Positions 51,784 through 60,541 of a stretch of 64,000 nucleotides of DNA are shown piece after piece (positions within the stretch are counted from its first letter, which is position 1; the number at the start of each line of letters is the position of its first letter). A program made the position numbers and the translations under genes. This DNA comes from Nocardiopsis eucommiae (GTDB taxonomy: Bacteria; Actinomycetota; Actinomycetes; Streptosporangiales; Streptosporangiaceae). The notes below the pieces were generated by a model, which searched no databases, was not told where the DNA came from, and saw only the letters and a program-made list of their open reading frames with translations. The DNA is taken from assembly GCA_018388625.1 (NCBI GenBank), contig CP074402.1, forward strand, positions 1,302,001 through 1,366,000, written 5' to 3'.

Positions 51784-52169
51784 TCATGACTTCACCGCGA
51801 GGACCGGGCACCGGGCCTCCAGGATCAGGCGCTGGGCCGTGCTGCCCATGAGGAGCTTGCCGACCGCGGAGCGGCGTCGGACGCCGATGACCAGGAGGTT
51901 CGCTTCGACGTCTTCGGTCAGGTCCAGGAGCGCCGCCGCCGCGTCGGAGTCGGTCAGGTGCACCGGACGTGCCCGGACGCCCTCCCCCGTGCCCGCTCGG
52001 CCAGGTCTCGTAGCGCCGCCCCGTCCACCGCGTGGGTATCGGCCGGGGCGTCGTTCGAGACGGCGTTGGCGATCACCAGCTCCCACTCCTGGAGCGCGGC
52101 CTGGCGGACCGCGGCCTCGAACGCGGCCTCGGCGGAGTCCGCCGGGGCGTGGGCCAGTACAACCGTCAT
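51784..52169 (-). CDS. Universal stress protein, single domain (frameshift near 51983)
   Basis: MTVVLAHAPADSAEAAFEAAVRQAALQEWELVIANAV is a Usp N-terminus; after one base is restored near 51983 the chain continues VHLTDSDAAAALLDLTEDVEANLLVIGVRRRSAVGKLLMGSTAQRLILEARCPVLAVKS with the G-S-T-A nucleotide-binding end. 128 residues. It is the first gene of the tct operon. Small UspA proteins of this kind often accompany TctC transporters in actinomycetes. Confidence 0.85.
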
Positions 52170-52210
52170 CCTGTTCCTCCTCGAACACTGCCGTGACCAG
52201 CGTCACAGCC

Positions 52211-52225
52211 TGTAGTGTATAGGCT
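52211..52225. promoter_or_regulatory. Second GntR operator, in front of the usp-tctCBA operon
   Basis: TGTAGTGTATAGGCT differs from the site at 45781-45795 in only two of 15 bases. It lies 41 bases upstream of the first ATG (52169) of the leftward transport operon, in the least GC-rich part of this area. Confidence 0.6.
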
Positions 52226-52615
52226 GTATCATTTGTCGCATCTCGTCAACTCCCTGGAAAACGTGCGGAAACCGTCGTGGAACGTCACGGTGCGCCCTGG
52301 TCGCTCGTAGGTGTTGTGGCGCCGAAGGCCACGGCCGTCGTGGACCCGGCGCGACCGTCGGTCGCACCGGCGCATCTGCGGCCGGGGGCTCGCGCGTGCC
52401 CTTCCGGATCGGGCGCGGGACACGGCGCGGGACGAAGGTCGCGTGATCCGGGGACGGACGTCGCCCGAACGCGAGGGGAGTGCTGGCGAGAATGGAGGGG
52501 CCCCGTGCACGGTGGCGATGCTTTCTCGCGGGCTCCCGCAGGAGCCGGAGGCCGACGCGGACGCTCTTCCAGGGCGCGGTGGCGGATGCGCGCGAATCGG
52601 AGGAAGGAGTTCTCG
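52226..52615. other. Gene-free stretch before the stress island
   Basis: No gene supported. It contains one DosR-box-like sequence at 52451-52464. A good ribosome site (AGGAAGGAG) ends the stretch. Confidence 0.45.
52451..52464. promoter_or_regulatory. DosR-box-like palindrome (one mismatch)
   Basis: GGGAC-GGAC-GTCGC, one change from GGGAC-N4-GTCCC, 152 bases before the stress-protein ATG at 52616. Confidence 0.35.
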
Positions 52616-53548
52616 ATGAGTACGCGTGACGACGGGCGGGGCCAACCTCGGAACCGCGAGAACGCCATCGTCGTGGGGGTGGACGATTCATCCGCCAGTC
52701 AGTCCGCTCTGGACTGGGCAGCGGGCGAAGCCCAGAGCCGTGGCCTGGGACTGCTGGTTCTCCACTCGGTCAACGTTCCCGCCCTACCGGGTTCCGTGAA
52801 GGGAAGCAGCCCGAAACGGGATCTCGCTGCCGTGGCCAGGCAACTTCTTCGGGCGGCGACGGAGCGGGTGGCCACCCGGTTCGGACCCGGCCTGGATGTG
52901 CGCGCCGAGACCTCCGACCTGGCTCCGACGCAGGCGTTGGTCTCCGCCTCCCGCACGGCCGCGATGGTCGTCGTGGGTTCGCGGGGCTCGAACGGAGCCG
53001 CACCACTCTCCTTGGGGTCGGTGAGTACGCGGGTCAGTGCGCACGCCTTCTCGCCCGTCGCGGTCGTCCCCGCCTCAGCGGCCTCCGGCACGGAAGGCCA
53101 TGGTGGCGGGCGACCCGTGGTGGTGGGCGTGGACGGATCGTCCGGAGCGGAGGTCGCCCTGCGGTTCGCACTCGAGGAGGCCGCGCGTACGGAGACGGGC
53201 CTCGTGGTGGTGCACGCCTGGGAGGCGCCGGTGCTCATCGGGGGCTCCACGTGGGACCCCGCTCCTCACACAGCCGTCCTCGAAGCCCAGGCAACGGGCG
53301 CTCAGGAGAGTGTGCGGGCGATGGTGCGGGAGGCTCGGGGGCCCCACACCGAGCAGGTCCCCTGCAGTGTCGAGGTGGTCCGTGACCAACCCGCCCACGC
53401 GTTGTTGGTCCGAGGGGAGCGGGCGGGCCTCATCGTCGTGGGTACCCGAGGACGCGGTGGCTTCGCCGGACTGCTCTTGGGGTCGGTCAGCCGGACGGTC
53501 CTGCACCATGCGACGGTACCGGTCGTGGTCGCTCGGGCTCCCGCCTGA
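52616..53548 (+). CDS. Universal stress protein, two Usp domains
   Basis: Intact 310-residue protein; ATG at 52616 follows AGGAAGGAG. Domain 1: AIVVGVDDSSASQSALDWAAGEA to MVVVGSRGSNGAAPLSLGSVSTRVSAHAFSPVAVV. Domain 2: VVVGVDGSSGAEVALRFALEEA to LIVVGTRGRGGFAGLLLGSVSRTVLHHATVPVVVA. Both keep the ATP-binding G-x2-G-x9-G-S pattern. Tandem Usp proteins like this belong to the DosR (dormancy, low oxygen) regulon in mycobacteria. Confidence 0.93.
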   Translation: MSTRDDGRGQPRNRENAIVVGVDDSSASQSALDWAAGEAQSRGLGLLVLHSVNVPALPGSVKGSSPKRDLAAVARQLLRAATERVATRFGPGLDVRAETSDLAPTQALVSASRTAAMVVVGSRGSNGAAPLSLGSVSTRVSAHAFSPVAVVPASAASGTEGHGGGRPVVVGVDGSSGAEVALRFALEEAARTETGLVVVHAWEAPVLIGGSTWDPAPHTAVLEAQATGAQESVRAMVREARGPHTEQVPCSVEVVRDQPAHALLVRGERAGLIVVGTRGRGGFAGLLLGSVSRTVLHHATVPVVVARAPA

Positions 53549-53666
53549 TCCCCGGCGCGGAGCGTGAGGACCCCTGGAACCGGTTCTCGCCTCGACTTCC
53601 TCGTCGGTCACGGCGAGGGGCGAGACGCCCGGATCCGACACCGTGTCGGACAGTGCCCCTGGCCTC

Positions 53667-54521
53667 TCAGGTTCTGGGCCTGTGCACCACCATGACGGGA
53701 CGGATCGACCGGTGCATGACACCGCTGGCCACACCGCCCAACGCCAGGTGGGCGAACCCGTGCTCTCCACGGGCGCCGACTACGACCAGGCACGTGTCGC
53801 GGGGGTGCGCCAGCAGGGAGCTCACCGGATGCTGGCGCCGGACCTCCCGCACGACCTCGACACTCGGTACCCGGGCCACCAGGGGGTCCAGGACCGACTC
53901 CAGATTCTCGTGCCGCCACCGCCGCAGTTCGTCCTCCTCGGTGGACCCCGCTGGGACCAGGGATTCCGGAGCGGTCCAGGCCCAGACCGCCCGGACGCGA
54001 GCGCGGCCGGACGCGGCGTGCTCCAGCGCCACCTCGACCGCGTGTGCGGAACCGGGTGATCCGTCCACTCCGACGACGACGTCGCGGGCCTCCTCGGGTA
54101 CCGGCTCGGGGCGCACCAGCACGACGGGAACCGCCGCGTGCGCCGCCACCTGATCGGCCACCGTACCCAGCCACTCTCCGGGCAGTGAGCTCAGTCCATG
54201 GGTGCCGAGGACGACCAGGGAACTCGACTCGGCCCCGCGCAGGATCTCCCTGGCGGGCGATCCCCCGGGGAGCACCTCTCCGGTGACGTCGACCTCCGGG
54301 GCGACCTCCCTGATGAGATCCGACGTCACCCACACGGCCTTGCGCGCCTCCTCCTCCAGAAGACTGGCGGGGCGTACCACGTGGCGGTGGAACGCGTCGG
54401 GGTCGTAGACGCAGAGGACGGTGAGTCGGGCACCGCTCCTCCGTGCCTCGGCGATGGCCCAGTCGGCGGCGGTCCTGGCGGCCTTGGAGCCGTCCGTCCC
54501 GACGAGGATGTTCCCAGTCAT
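53667..54521 (-). CDS. Universal stress protein, two Usp domains
   Basis: Intact 284-residue protein; ATG at 54521 follows GGAGAGGAG. Domain 1 starts NILVGTDGSKAARTAADWAIAEARRSGARLTVLCVY and ends SLVVLGTHGLSSLPGEWLGTVADQVAAHAAVPVVLV. Domain 2 starts DVVVGVDGSPGSAHAVEVALEHA and ends LVVVGARGEHGFAHLALGGVASGVMHRSIRPVMVVH. The second nucleotide motif is slightly altered (GGVAS). Divergent from the alcohol dehydrogenase gene with a DosR-box-like palindrome in the gap. Confidence 0.93.
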   Translation of the reverse strand: MTGNILVGTDGSKAARTAADWAIAEARRSGARLTVLCVYDPDAFHRHVVRPASLLEEEARKAVWVTSDLIREVAPEVDVTGEVLPGGSPAREILRGAESSSLVVLGTHGLSSLPGEWLGTVADQVAAHAAVPVVLVRPEPVPEEARDVVVGVDGSPGSAHAVEVALEHAASGRARVRAVWAWTAPESLVPAGSTEEDELRRWRHENLESVLDPLVARVPSVEVVREVRRQHPVSSLLAHPRDTCLVVVGARGEHGFAHLALGGVASGVMHRSIRPVMVVHRPRT

Positions 54522-54616
54522 GTGGTCTCCTCTCCTCATCTCGAGTGTCACTCCCGTGCCACGGAGTCGAACACGAACGAAGGTTCCGGTGACCAGGCCA
54601 CAGGGCCTGCGTGCAC

Positions 54617-54630
54617 GGGACCGTCGTCCC
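54617..54630. promoter_or_regulatory. DosR-box-like palindrome GGGAC-N4-GTCCC
   Basis: GGGAC-CGTC-GTCCC lies between the divergent stress-protein gene (start 54521) and alcohol dehydrogenase gene (start 54667). It has the same half-sites and 4-base spacing as the mycobacterial DosR box core. Confidence 0.55.
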
Positions 54631-54666
54631 TTGGGCCCACCGGCGCTCGTATGGTGCGCTTGAGGG

Positions 54667-55676
54667 GTGGAACGCCTGACACAGGCCTGGGCCGTGACGG
54701 CCCCGGGCGCGATCGAGACCGAACCCCTGGAACGGGTGAGCCGACGGATTCCCGCACCGGGAGATCGTGAGCTGTTGATCGAGCTCCTGGCCTGCGCGGT
54801 CTGCCGAACGGACCTGCATCTGGCGGAAGGCGACCTCCCGCCCCGGCACCCGGGGACGGTGCCCGGACACGAGGTCGTCGGCCGGGTCGAGGCTCGTGGC
54901 CCAGGAGCGAGCCTGTTCGCACGCGGGGACAGGGTCGGTGTCGCCTGGTTGGCCTCCACGTGCGGGGTCTGCGCCTACTGCCGCCGTGGGAGCGAGAACC
55001 TGTGTCCGTACTCCACCTACACGGGGTGGGACCGTGACGGCGGTTTCGCGCGGTTCCTGACCGCTGACGAGAGGTACGTGCACCCCTCCCTGACACCCTC
55101 TCCGACATCGAGGCGGCGCCGCTCCTCTGTGCCGGTGTGATCGGGTACAGGGCACTGAAGCGCGCGGAGCTGCCCGCTCAGGGGGTCCTGGGCATCTACG
55201 GCTTCGGCGCGTCCGCTCATCTCACGGCGCAGGTGGCCCTGGCCGGAGGCGCTCGGGTTCACGTCATGACACGGTCCCGAGAAGCCCGTGCTCTGGCCCT
55301 GGAACTCGGATGTCGTTCGGCCACGGGAGCCTACGACGACCCACCGGAACGGCTGGACTCGGCGATTCTCTTTGCTCCTGTCGGTGACCTCGTACCCGCC
55401 GCGCTCAGGGCGTTGGACCGGGGCGGGACACTCGCCGTCGCCGGGATCCACCTGACCGACATCCCCCGGCTCGACTACCAGAGGGACCTGTTCCAGGAAC
55501 GGACACTGCGCAGCGTCACGGCCAACACCCGGGCGGACGCCCGGGAGTTCCTGGACTTCGCCGCGCGGAACCCGTTGACCGTGGCCACGACGCCCTACCC
55601 GTTGGACGAGGCGGACCGGGCACTCGCCGACCTCGCCGCCGACCGGGTCAGGGGCGCCGCGGTGCTGCTGCCCTGA
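54667..55676 (+). CDS. Zinc-dependent alcohol dehydrogenase (frameshift near 55095)
   Basis: GTG at 54667. The zinc-ligand Cys is in [33 protein letters not shown], the structural zinc Cys cluster in [15 protein letters not shown], and the nucleotide fold [20 protein letters not shown] follows after one C is added near 55095. 336 residues. The family oxidises alcohols or reduces aldehydes with NAD(P). This branch (AdhA-like, [11 protein letters not shown] type) is often placed among DosR-type stress genes. Confidence 0.88.
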
Positions 55677-55758
55677 GACGGGACGCCCTGGCTACGAGAC
55701 CGGGGAGCGGGCGCCGGCGTCCGCGATCAGAGAGCGACGACCAGGGGGGACGGAGCCC

Positions 55759-56514
55759 ATGCGTGACACGGGTGTGCCGTGGGACCGCCTACGCTCCGTG
55801 GTCCTCGACACGGACGGCGTCATCACCGACACCGCGTCGGTGCACGCGCAGGCATGGAAGGAGGTGTTCGACGCCTACCTCCTGGACCGGTCGGTCTCCG
55901 AGGGGCCTCCGTTCCGTCCCTTCGACTCCCGCTGGGACTACCTTCTCCATGTCGACGGTCGCCCGCGCGAGGAGGGGGTACGCGGTTTCCTCGCGTCACG
56001 GGGACTCCACCTGCCCGAGGAGGCCGGTCCGGGCGAGCGCGACGCGGTGACGGTGGCGGAGCTGGCCGCCCGCAAGGACCGCCGCTTCCTCGACCTCGTG
56101 CGCCGAAGGGGGGTCCGAGCCTTCGAGGGAACCGTCGCTTTCGTACGCGCGCTGCGCTCGTGGGGTGTTCCGGTCGCGGCCGTCTCGGCCAGCCGCAACT
56201 GCGCGAGGGTGTTGCGCGCGGCCCGGGTGGACGGCCTCTTCGACGTCAGGGTGGACGGTGTGGAGGCTGCCCGGCTGGGCCTGTCCCCGAAGCCCGACCC
56301 GGCACTCTTCCTGGAGGCGGTCCGGCGGATGGGCCGTGATCCGCGTGAGTCCGCGGTCGTGGAGGACGCGGTGGTCGGCGTGGAAGCGGGAGTGCGGGGC
56401 GGATTCGGTCTGGTGATCGGGGTCGACCGCGGCGGAGTTCGCGAGGAGATGGTGGCGGGCGGGGCGCACGTGGTGGTGTCCGACCTGGCCGAACTACTGC
56501 CCTTGAGCGGGTGA
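55759..56514 (+). CDS. pgmB: Beta-phosphoglucomutase family HAD hydrolase
   Basis: Intact 251-residue protein starting at ATG 55759 with GGGGGGACGGAG upstream. HAD motifs: VVLDTDGVITDTASVHAQAWKEVFD with nucleophile Asp, VSASRNCARVL, and KPDPALFLEAVRRMGRDPRESAVVEDAVVGVEAGVRGGF. RVDGVEAARLGLSPKPDP is typical of the mycobacterial-type enzyme encoded next to a GH65 protein. It would turn beta-glucose 1-phosphate into glucose 6-phosphate; the GH65 gene at 60542-62908 is the likely partner. Confidence 0.88.
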   Translation: MRDTGVPWDRLRSVVLDTDGVITDTASVHAQAWKEVFDAYLLDRSVSEGPPFRPFDSRWDYLLHVDGRPREEGVRGFLASRGLHLPEEAGPGERDAVTVAELAARKDRRFLDLVRRRGVRAFEGTVAFVRALRSWGVPVAAVSASRNCARVLRAARVDGLFDVRVDGVEAARLGLSPKPDPALFLEAVRRMGRDPRESAVVEDAVVGVEAGVRGGFGLVIGVDRGGVREEMVAGGAHVVVSDLAELLPLSG

Positions 56515-56598
56515 GCGGGCGCGGGCGCCGCGACCGGACGCGTACCGAGCCGAAGTCACGCGGGGCAGACCCGGTCCGAGCCTGCCCCTGGACGGACG

Positions 56599-57497
56599 TC
56601 AAGGCCGGGGCGTCCGCACCACCGCGACCGGGCAGCGGCTGTGCGAGATCATGCTCCTGCTGACCGACCCCAGGAGCAACGACGCGAAGCCCCCGCGACC
56701 GCGCGATCCCACGACCAGGAGGTCGCTGTCACCCGAGGCGGTCCGGAGCTCCTCGGTCGGGTGCCCCACCCTGACCACTTCCTCGACCCGGACCCGGGGC
56801 CACCGGTCCCTGTCGCCCGCGATGGACTCCGAGAGCATCCTGTGGGTCTCCTGGACCGCCGAAGCGATCAGGCTGTCGACGATCCCGGGATCGGGCGGTT
56901 CCTCGACCCCGCCGAACCGTTCCCAGGACACCCCCTCGGACACGGACATCGCGCACAGCTCCGCGCCGCGGCGTCGGCCGCCTCGAACGCCCACTCGGAC
57001 GCCGTCCGCGCGTTCTCCGAACCGTCAACGCCGACGGTCACGCGATTCCTGAGAGGAAGGGTCTCCACGTCGGGTACGGCCACGACCGGGCAGGAGGACG
57101 AGAGCAGCAAAGCCATGGTGAGCGAACCGGGGATCACGAGATCCACGGTCGAGAAGTGGTGCGTGCCGACCACGAGACTGTGCGCCCGCTGGCTCTCGGC
57201 CAGCAGGACCGGTTCCGGGTCGCCGGTGACGTGGGCCGCCTCCACCGCGAGCGCGGGCGCGCGCTCCAGCGCACGCCGACGTGCGTCGTCGACGATGCGC
57301 CGTGCGTACTCCTCGGCGTCGAAGCCGCCGGGAAGGTCGCGCGGTGTCGAATGGTAGAGCGGCCAGTCGAAGGCGTAGACGACGCGGAGTCTGAGGCCGC
57401 GCCGGTGGGCGTCGTCCGCTGCCCAGTCGACAGCTCGCTCACTGGCTGGTGACCCGTTGACCGCCGCCACGACGGGCGCGTGGGTCCCTCCCGCCAT
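56599..57497 (-). CDS. Universal stress protein, two Usp domains (frameshift near 56958)
   Basis: ATG at 57497. Domain 1: PVVAAVNGSPASERAVDWAADDAHRRGLRLRVVYAFDWPLYH to SLVVGTHHFSTVDLVIPGSLTMALLLSSSCPVVAV. Domain 2: NRVTVGVDGSENARTASEWAFEAADA, one base restored near 56958, then LLVVGSRGRGGFASLLLGSVSRSMISHSRCPVAVV. 299 residues. Only the second domain keeps the full nucleotide motif, so domain 1 may be regulatory. Confidence 0.9.
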
Positions 57498-57561
57498 TCC
57501 TGCCTCCCAGATCGAACGGGAACTCCCTACACCACGCTAGGAGCGCGGGGGCTCCCCTCCA

Positions 57562-57575
57562 GAGACGGACGTCCC
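57562..57575. promoter_or_regulatory. DosR-box-like palindrome (one mismatch)
   Basis: GAGAC-GGAC-GTCCC lies 65 bases upstream of the leftward stress-protein start at 57497, one change from GGGAC-N4-GTCCC. Confidence 0.4.
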
Positions 57576-57606
57576 GGCGCGGTGGCCCGTGCGTCCGTAC
57601 CAGGGG

Positions 57607-58278
57607 TCACGTACGCCGGTCGGGCAGAGGACGAACGCCCAGACGCGCCGCGTGTGCGGCGGCCTGGGAGCGGCGCCGCATGTCCAGCTTGGCCAGGACG
57701 CTGGAGACGTGGTTCTTGACGGTCTTCTCCGCCAGGAACATCTGTTCCCCGATCTGCCGGTTGGTCAGGCCCTCACCGATGAGTTCGAACACGCGGCGCT
57801 CCTTCTCGGAGAATCCGCTCAGGGGATCGTCTGCCTCGGCTCCCTCACGCAGCCGACGCAACACGAGGGTGGTGCTGTGGGGATCGAGCAGGGACTCCCC
57901 GGAGGCCACCGTGCGGATGGCGTCGACCAGTTCGGAGTTGTGGATCTGTTTGAGGACGTAGCCCGCGGCACCCGCCATCACCGAACCGTAGAGGGCCTCG
58001 TCGTCGGAGTACGACGTGAGGATCAGACACGCCAACCGGGGGAGTCGGGCCCGCAGGTCCCGGCAGACCTCCACCCCGTCCCCGTCGGGTAGGCGCACGT
58101 CCAGGACGGCGACGTCGGGTCGCGCCGCGGGTATGCGTCCCAGAGCCTCCGAAGCCGTGGCGGCCTCACCCACCACCGTCATGTCCTCCTCACCCTGGAG
58201 GAGGGCCTGGAGTCCCAGTCTGACCACGTCGTGGTCGTCGACGAGAAAGACACGGATAGCTCCACCGGAACCGGACAT
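57607..58278 (-). CDS. DosR/DevR-like LuxR-type response regulator
   Basis: ATG at 58278; upstream codons lack a ribosome site. 223 residues. Receiver: IRVFLVDDHDVVRLGLQALLQGEEDMTVVGEA, phosphoacceptor Asp in DVAVLDVRLPDGDGVEVCRDLR, Thr in LILTSYSDDEAL and Lys in GYVLKQI. The HTH is FSEKERRVFELIGEGLTNRQIGEQMFLAEKTVKNHVSSVLAKLDMRRRSQAA, very close to mycobacterial DosR, including the K-N-H-V-S recognition helix. No sensor kinase lies beside it. It is the natural candidate for the palindromes found before the stress genes on both sides. Confidence 0.92.
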   Translation of the reverse strand: MSGSGGAIRVFLVDDHDVVRLGLQALLQGEEDMTVVGEAATASEALGRIPAARPDVAVLDVRLPDGDGVEVCRDLRARLPRLACLILTSYSDDEALYGSVMAGAAGYVLKQIHNSELVDAIRTVASGESLLDPHSTTLVLRRLREGAEADDPLSGFSEKERRVFELIGEGLTNRQIGEQMFLAEKTVKNHVSSVLAKLDMRRRSQAAAHAARLGVRPLPDRRT

Positions 58279-58440
58279 CAGCCGACACTCTCCCACCCGT
58301 GACGGGCTCACACGCCTGCTTGGCCGTATCCCACCACGGGACCGGGTCGCGTCACGTCTTCACTGCTCATACCCATGTCGATGGCGCGGAATCCGTTGAC
58401 CTGCGGCTTCGTGTCGCGTGCGGGCACCGGCGGGTGCACT

Positions 58441-59117
58441 TCAGTGGAGCGCGCGACCTCCCACCCTCCGCCCGCTGACGTCCCGGGGCGTCACCCGCAC
58501 GTAGAGGTCGTGTTCGCCCCCGCCCAGGGACGCAGGGGCGCTCTCGCGGAGGCGAGCCGTCTCCGCTTCCTCCGTCACCGGTTCGGCGCGGCCGACGACG
58601 AGCACGCTCCACCCCTCGCTGGTCGCTGCGTCGACGCGGTCGACCTCGAAGGCGACCTCGTCGGGGATGTTCCCCGCGATCAGTCCGTGGACCGCGGTCC
58701 TGAAGACGATGGCGCCGTCACGGACCAGGAAGTTCACCGGAAGGATGACTGGGGCGGGGGCCGAGCCCGACCTCAACCCGATGCGTCCCACACCCCCGGG
58801 CCGATCAGGCGAATGCACCGTGAAGGCGGGAGAGAGGTCGTGGTCGCCACCGGCGCGGCGGTGGTCGCGGTCCCGGGTGGCAGATCGGTGTCCGCGCCCA
58901 ACAGGTGGTCCTGGGTGGTGTCCAGTGCCCCGGCGAGGTGGTCCAGTGTCGGCCGGGTCATCCGGGAGGCGTGCTCCTCGAGGTAGGCCACGTATCCGGG
59001 GTCCATGCCAGCGAGACGGGCGACCTCCTCCCTCGTCAATCCCAGCTCTCTGCGGCGCGTCGCCGCCCGGCGGCCGAGATCGCTGCCTGATCCGTCCGTG
59101 TCGGCCTCCTGGCTCAT
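58441..59117 (-). CDS. XRE helix-turn-helix fused to pyridoxamine 5'-phosphate oxidase-like domain (frameshift near 58797)
   Basis: ATG at 59117 follows GGGAGGGAG. Residues 10-75 are an XRE-type HTH (RRAATRRRELGLTREEVARLAGMDPGYVAYLEEHASRMTRPTLDHLAGALD). After one G is restored near 58797 the chain continues GGVGRIGLRSGSAPAPVILPVNFLVRDGAIVFRTAVHG, a split-barrel flavin-binding domain. 225 residues. Such fusions occur in actinomycetes among DosR-type stress genes; the flavin or F420 domain could sense redox state for the DNA-binding part. That function is inference. Confidence 0.82.
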
Positions 59118-59293
59118 GACCACTCCCTCCCTGGCCGTTGACGGCCCTTCGCCCGGGCCCTGCCCTCGGGGTCCTCACCGTTTGCGAGGTGCGTGTACAC
59201 GAGGCGTTCGGCCCGACGCGTGCGCCGGAGGTCCCGGTCCGCTTTCGGTATCACCCTGGTACGACGCCGAGTGGCTGGTGACAGGGGCGGCTC

Positions 59294-59307
59294 GGGACGC
59301 CGGTCCC
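59294..59307. promoter_or_regulatory. DosR-box-like palindrome GGGAC-N4-GTCCC
   Basis: GGGAC-GCCG-GTCCC, perfect half-sites, 123 bases before the stress-protein ATG at 59430. Confidence 0.5.
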
Positions 59308-59429
59308 CGGGCCCGGCGACCTCCGTCCCGGGCCCCGAAGCGGGGCGAGGGAGAAGAATGGGAGGGAGGCTCAGCCACGGAGACGGTCACGCGCCTCGTC
59401 GGGAAGCGTGGTGACGGAACGGGGGGACC

Positions 59430-60463
59430 ATGATCACCGGCCCTGAGAGTCGAGGAGCGGACGCGGCGGCCGCCGCGTCCACGGATGCCGAGGACGACGG
59501 GATCCGTCACGAACCGCGCCACGACGGACCGGTCGTGGTGGGCGTGGACGGTTCGGCGCCGAGCCTGGAGGCCCTCCGCTGGGCGACCCGGGAGGCCGAC
59601 GCCAGAGGTGTGGGCCTGGTGGTCCTGCACGCTGTGTGGACCCCCGACGTCCCCACGCCCCCGGGCTTCACCATCAGCACGCTGCGGCGGGAACTCCACG
59701 GGTGGGGGAACAGCTGCTGCGCGAAGCCGTCGACAACGTCGCGTCGCCGGTGCGTCCCGGACTGGCGGTGCGTACCGAGCTCTCGTCCTCCGAGCCGTCG
59801 CGTGCCCTGATCGACGCCTCGAAGGGCGCCGCTCTCGTGGTCGTGGGCGCCCGTGGCCGAGGGAGCGCCTTCGCGGTCCTGCTGGGCTCCGTCAGCGCAC
59901 GTGTCAGCGCCCACGCCCACTGCCCCGTGGCCGTGGTGCCCGAGCGGCACGGGGGCGTGGAGACACCACCGGAGGAGCGGGCCGAACGCGGCGCGGACGC
60001 GGACACACGACCGGCGGCGGGGGACGGCCGGGGGCGCGTGGTGGTCGGTCTGGACGGATCCTCCGGTTCGATGGTCGCCCTGCGCTTCGCGCTGGAGGAG
60101 GCGGCCCGGCCCGGACGCGAAGTGGTGGCGCTGTACGCGCTGGAGCTGCCGATGCCCATCGACGACACCACACTGGACCCGGAGATCGACGCCGCGGCAC
60201 AGGAAAGCTGGAAGGCGACCGCCAGGGCCCGCATCCTCGCGTGGGTGGACGAAGCACGCCGTGCGAACACCGAGAACGTCCCCGTGAACGTGGAAGTGGT
60301 CACCGGACGGGCGGTCGACGCGCTCCTTAGCCGGACCGACGCGGCCGTCATCGTCGTGGGATCACGAGGGCGGAGTCGGATCACCGGGCTCCTGCTCGGA
60401 TCCGTCAGCCAATCCGTCCTGCAGAACTCCCGGGTGCCGGTCGTGGTCGTGCCGAACCCCTGA
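59430..60463 (+). CDS. Universal stress protein, two Usp domains (frameshift near 59703)
   Basis: ATG at 59430. Domain 1: PVVVGVDGSAPSLEALRWATREADARGVGLVVLHAVW, one base restored near 59703, then LVVVGARGRGSAFAVLLGSVSARVSAHAHCPVAVV. Domain 2: RVVVGLDGSSGSMVALRFALEEAARPGREVVALYALELP to VIVVGSRGRSRITGLLLGSVSQSVLQNSRVPVVVV. 344 residues including a polar N-terminal extension of 30 residues. It is most similar in layout to the protein at 52616-53548; the two may be old duplicates. Confidence 0.9.
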
Positions 60464-60541
60464 GAGGTACGGGGGACCGGTGGTGCTCCGGGCCGTCGGA
60501 GAGCGCGCCACGGACGACCGCGCCACCTTACGGAAGTACGC

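Noticed and set aside
58335-58352. DosR box before the DosR-like gene
   Set aside because: GGGAC-CGG-GTCGC has a 3-base spacer and a mismatch; too weak to call.
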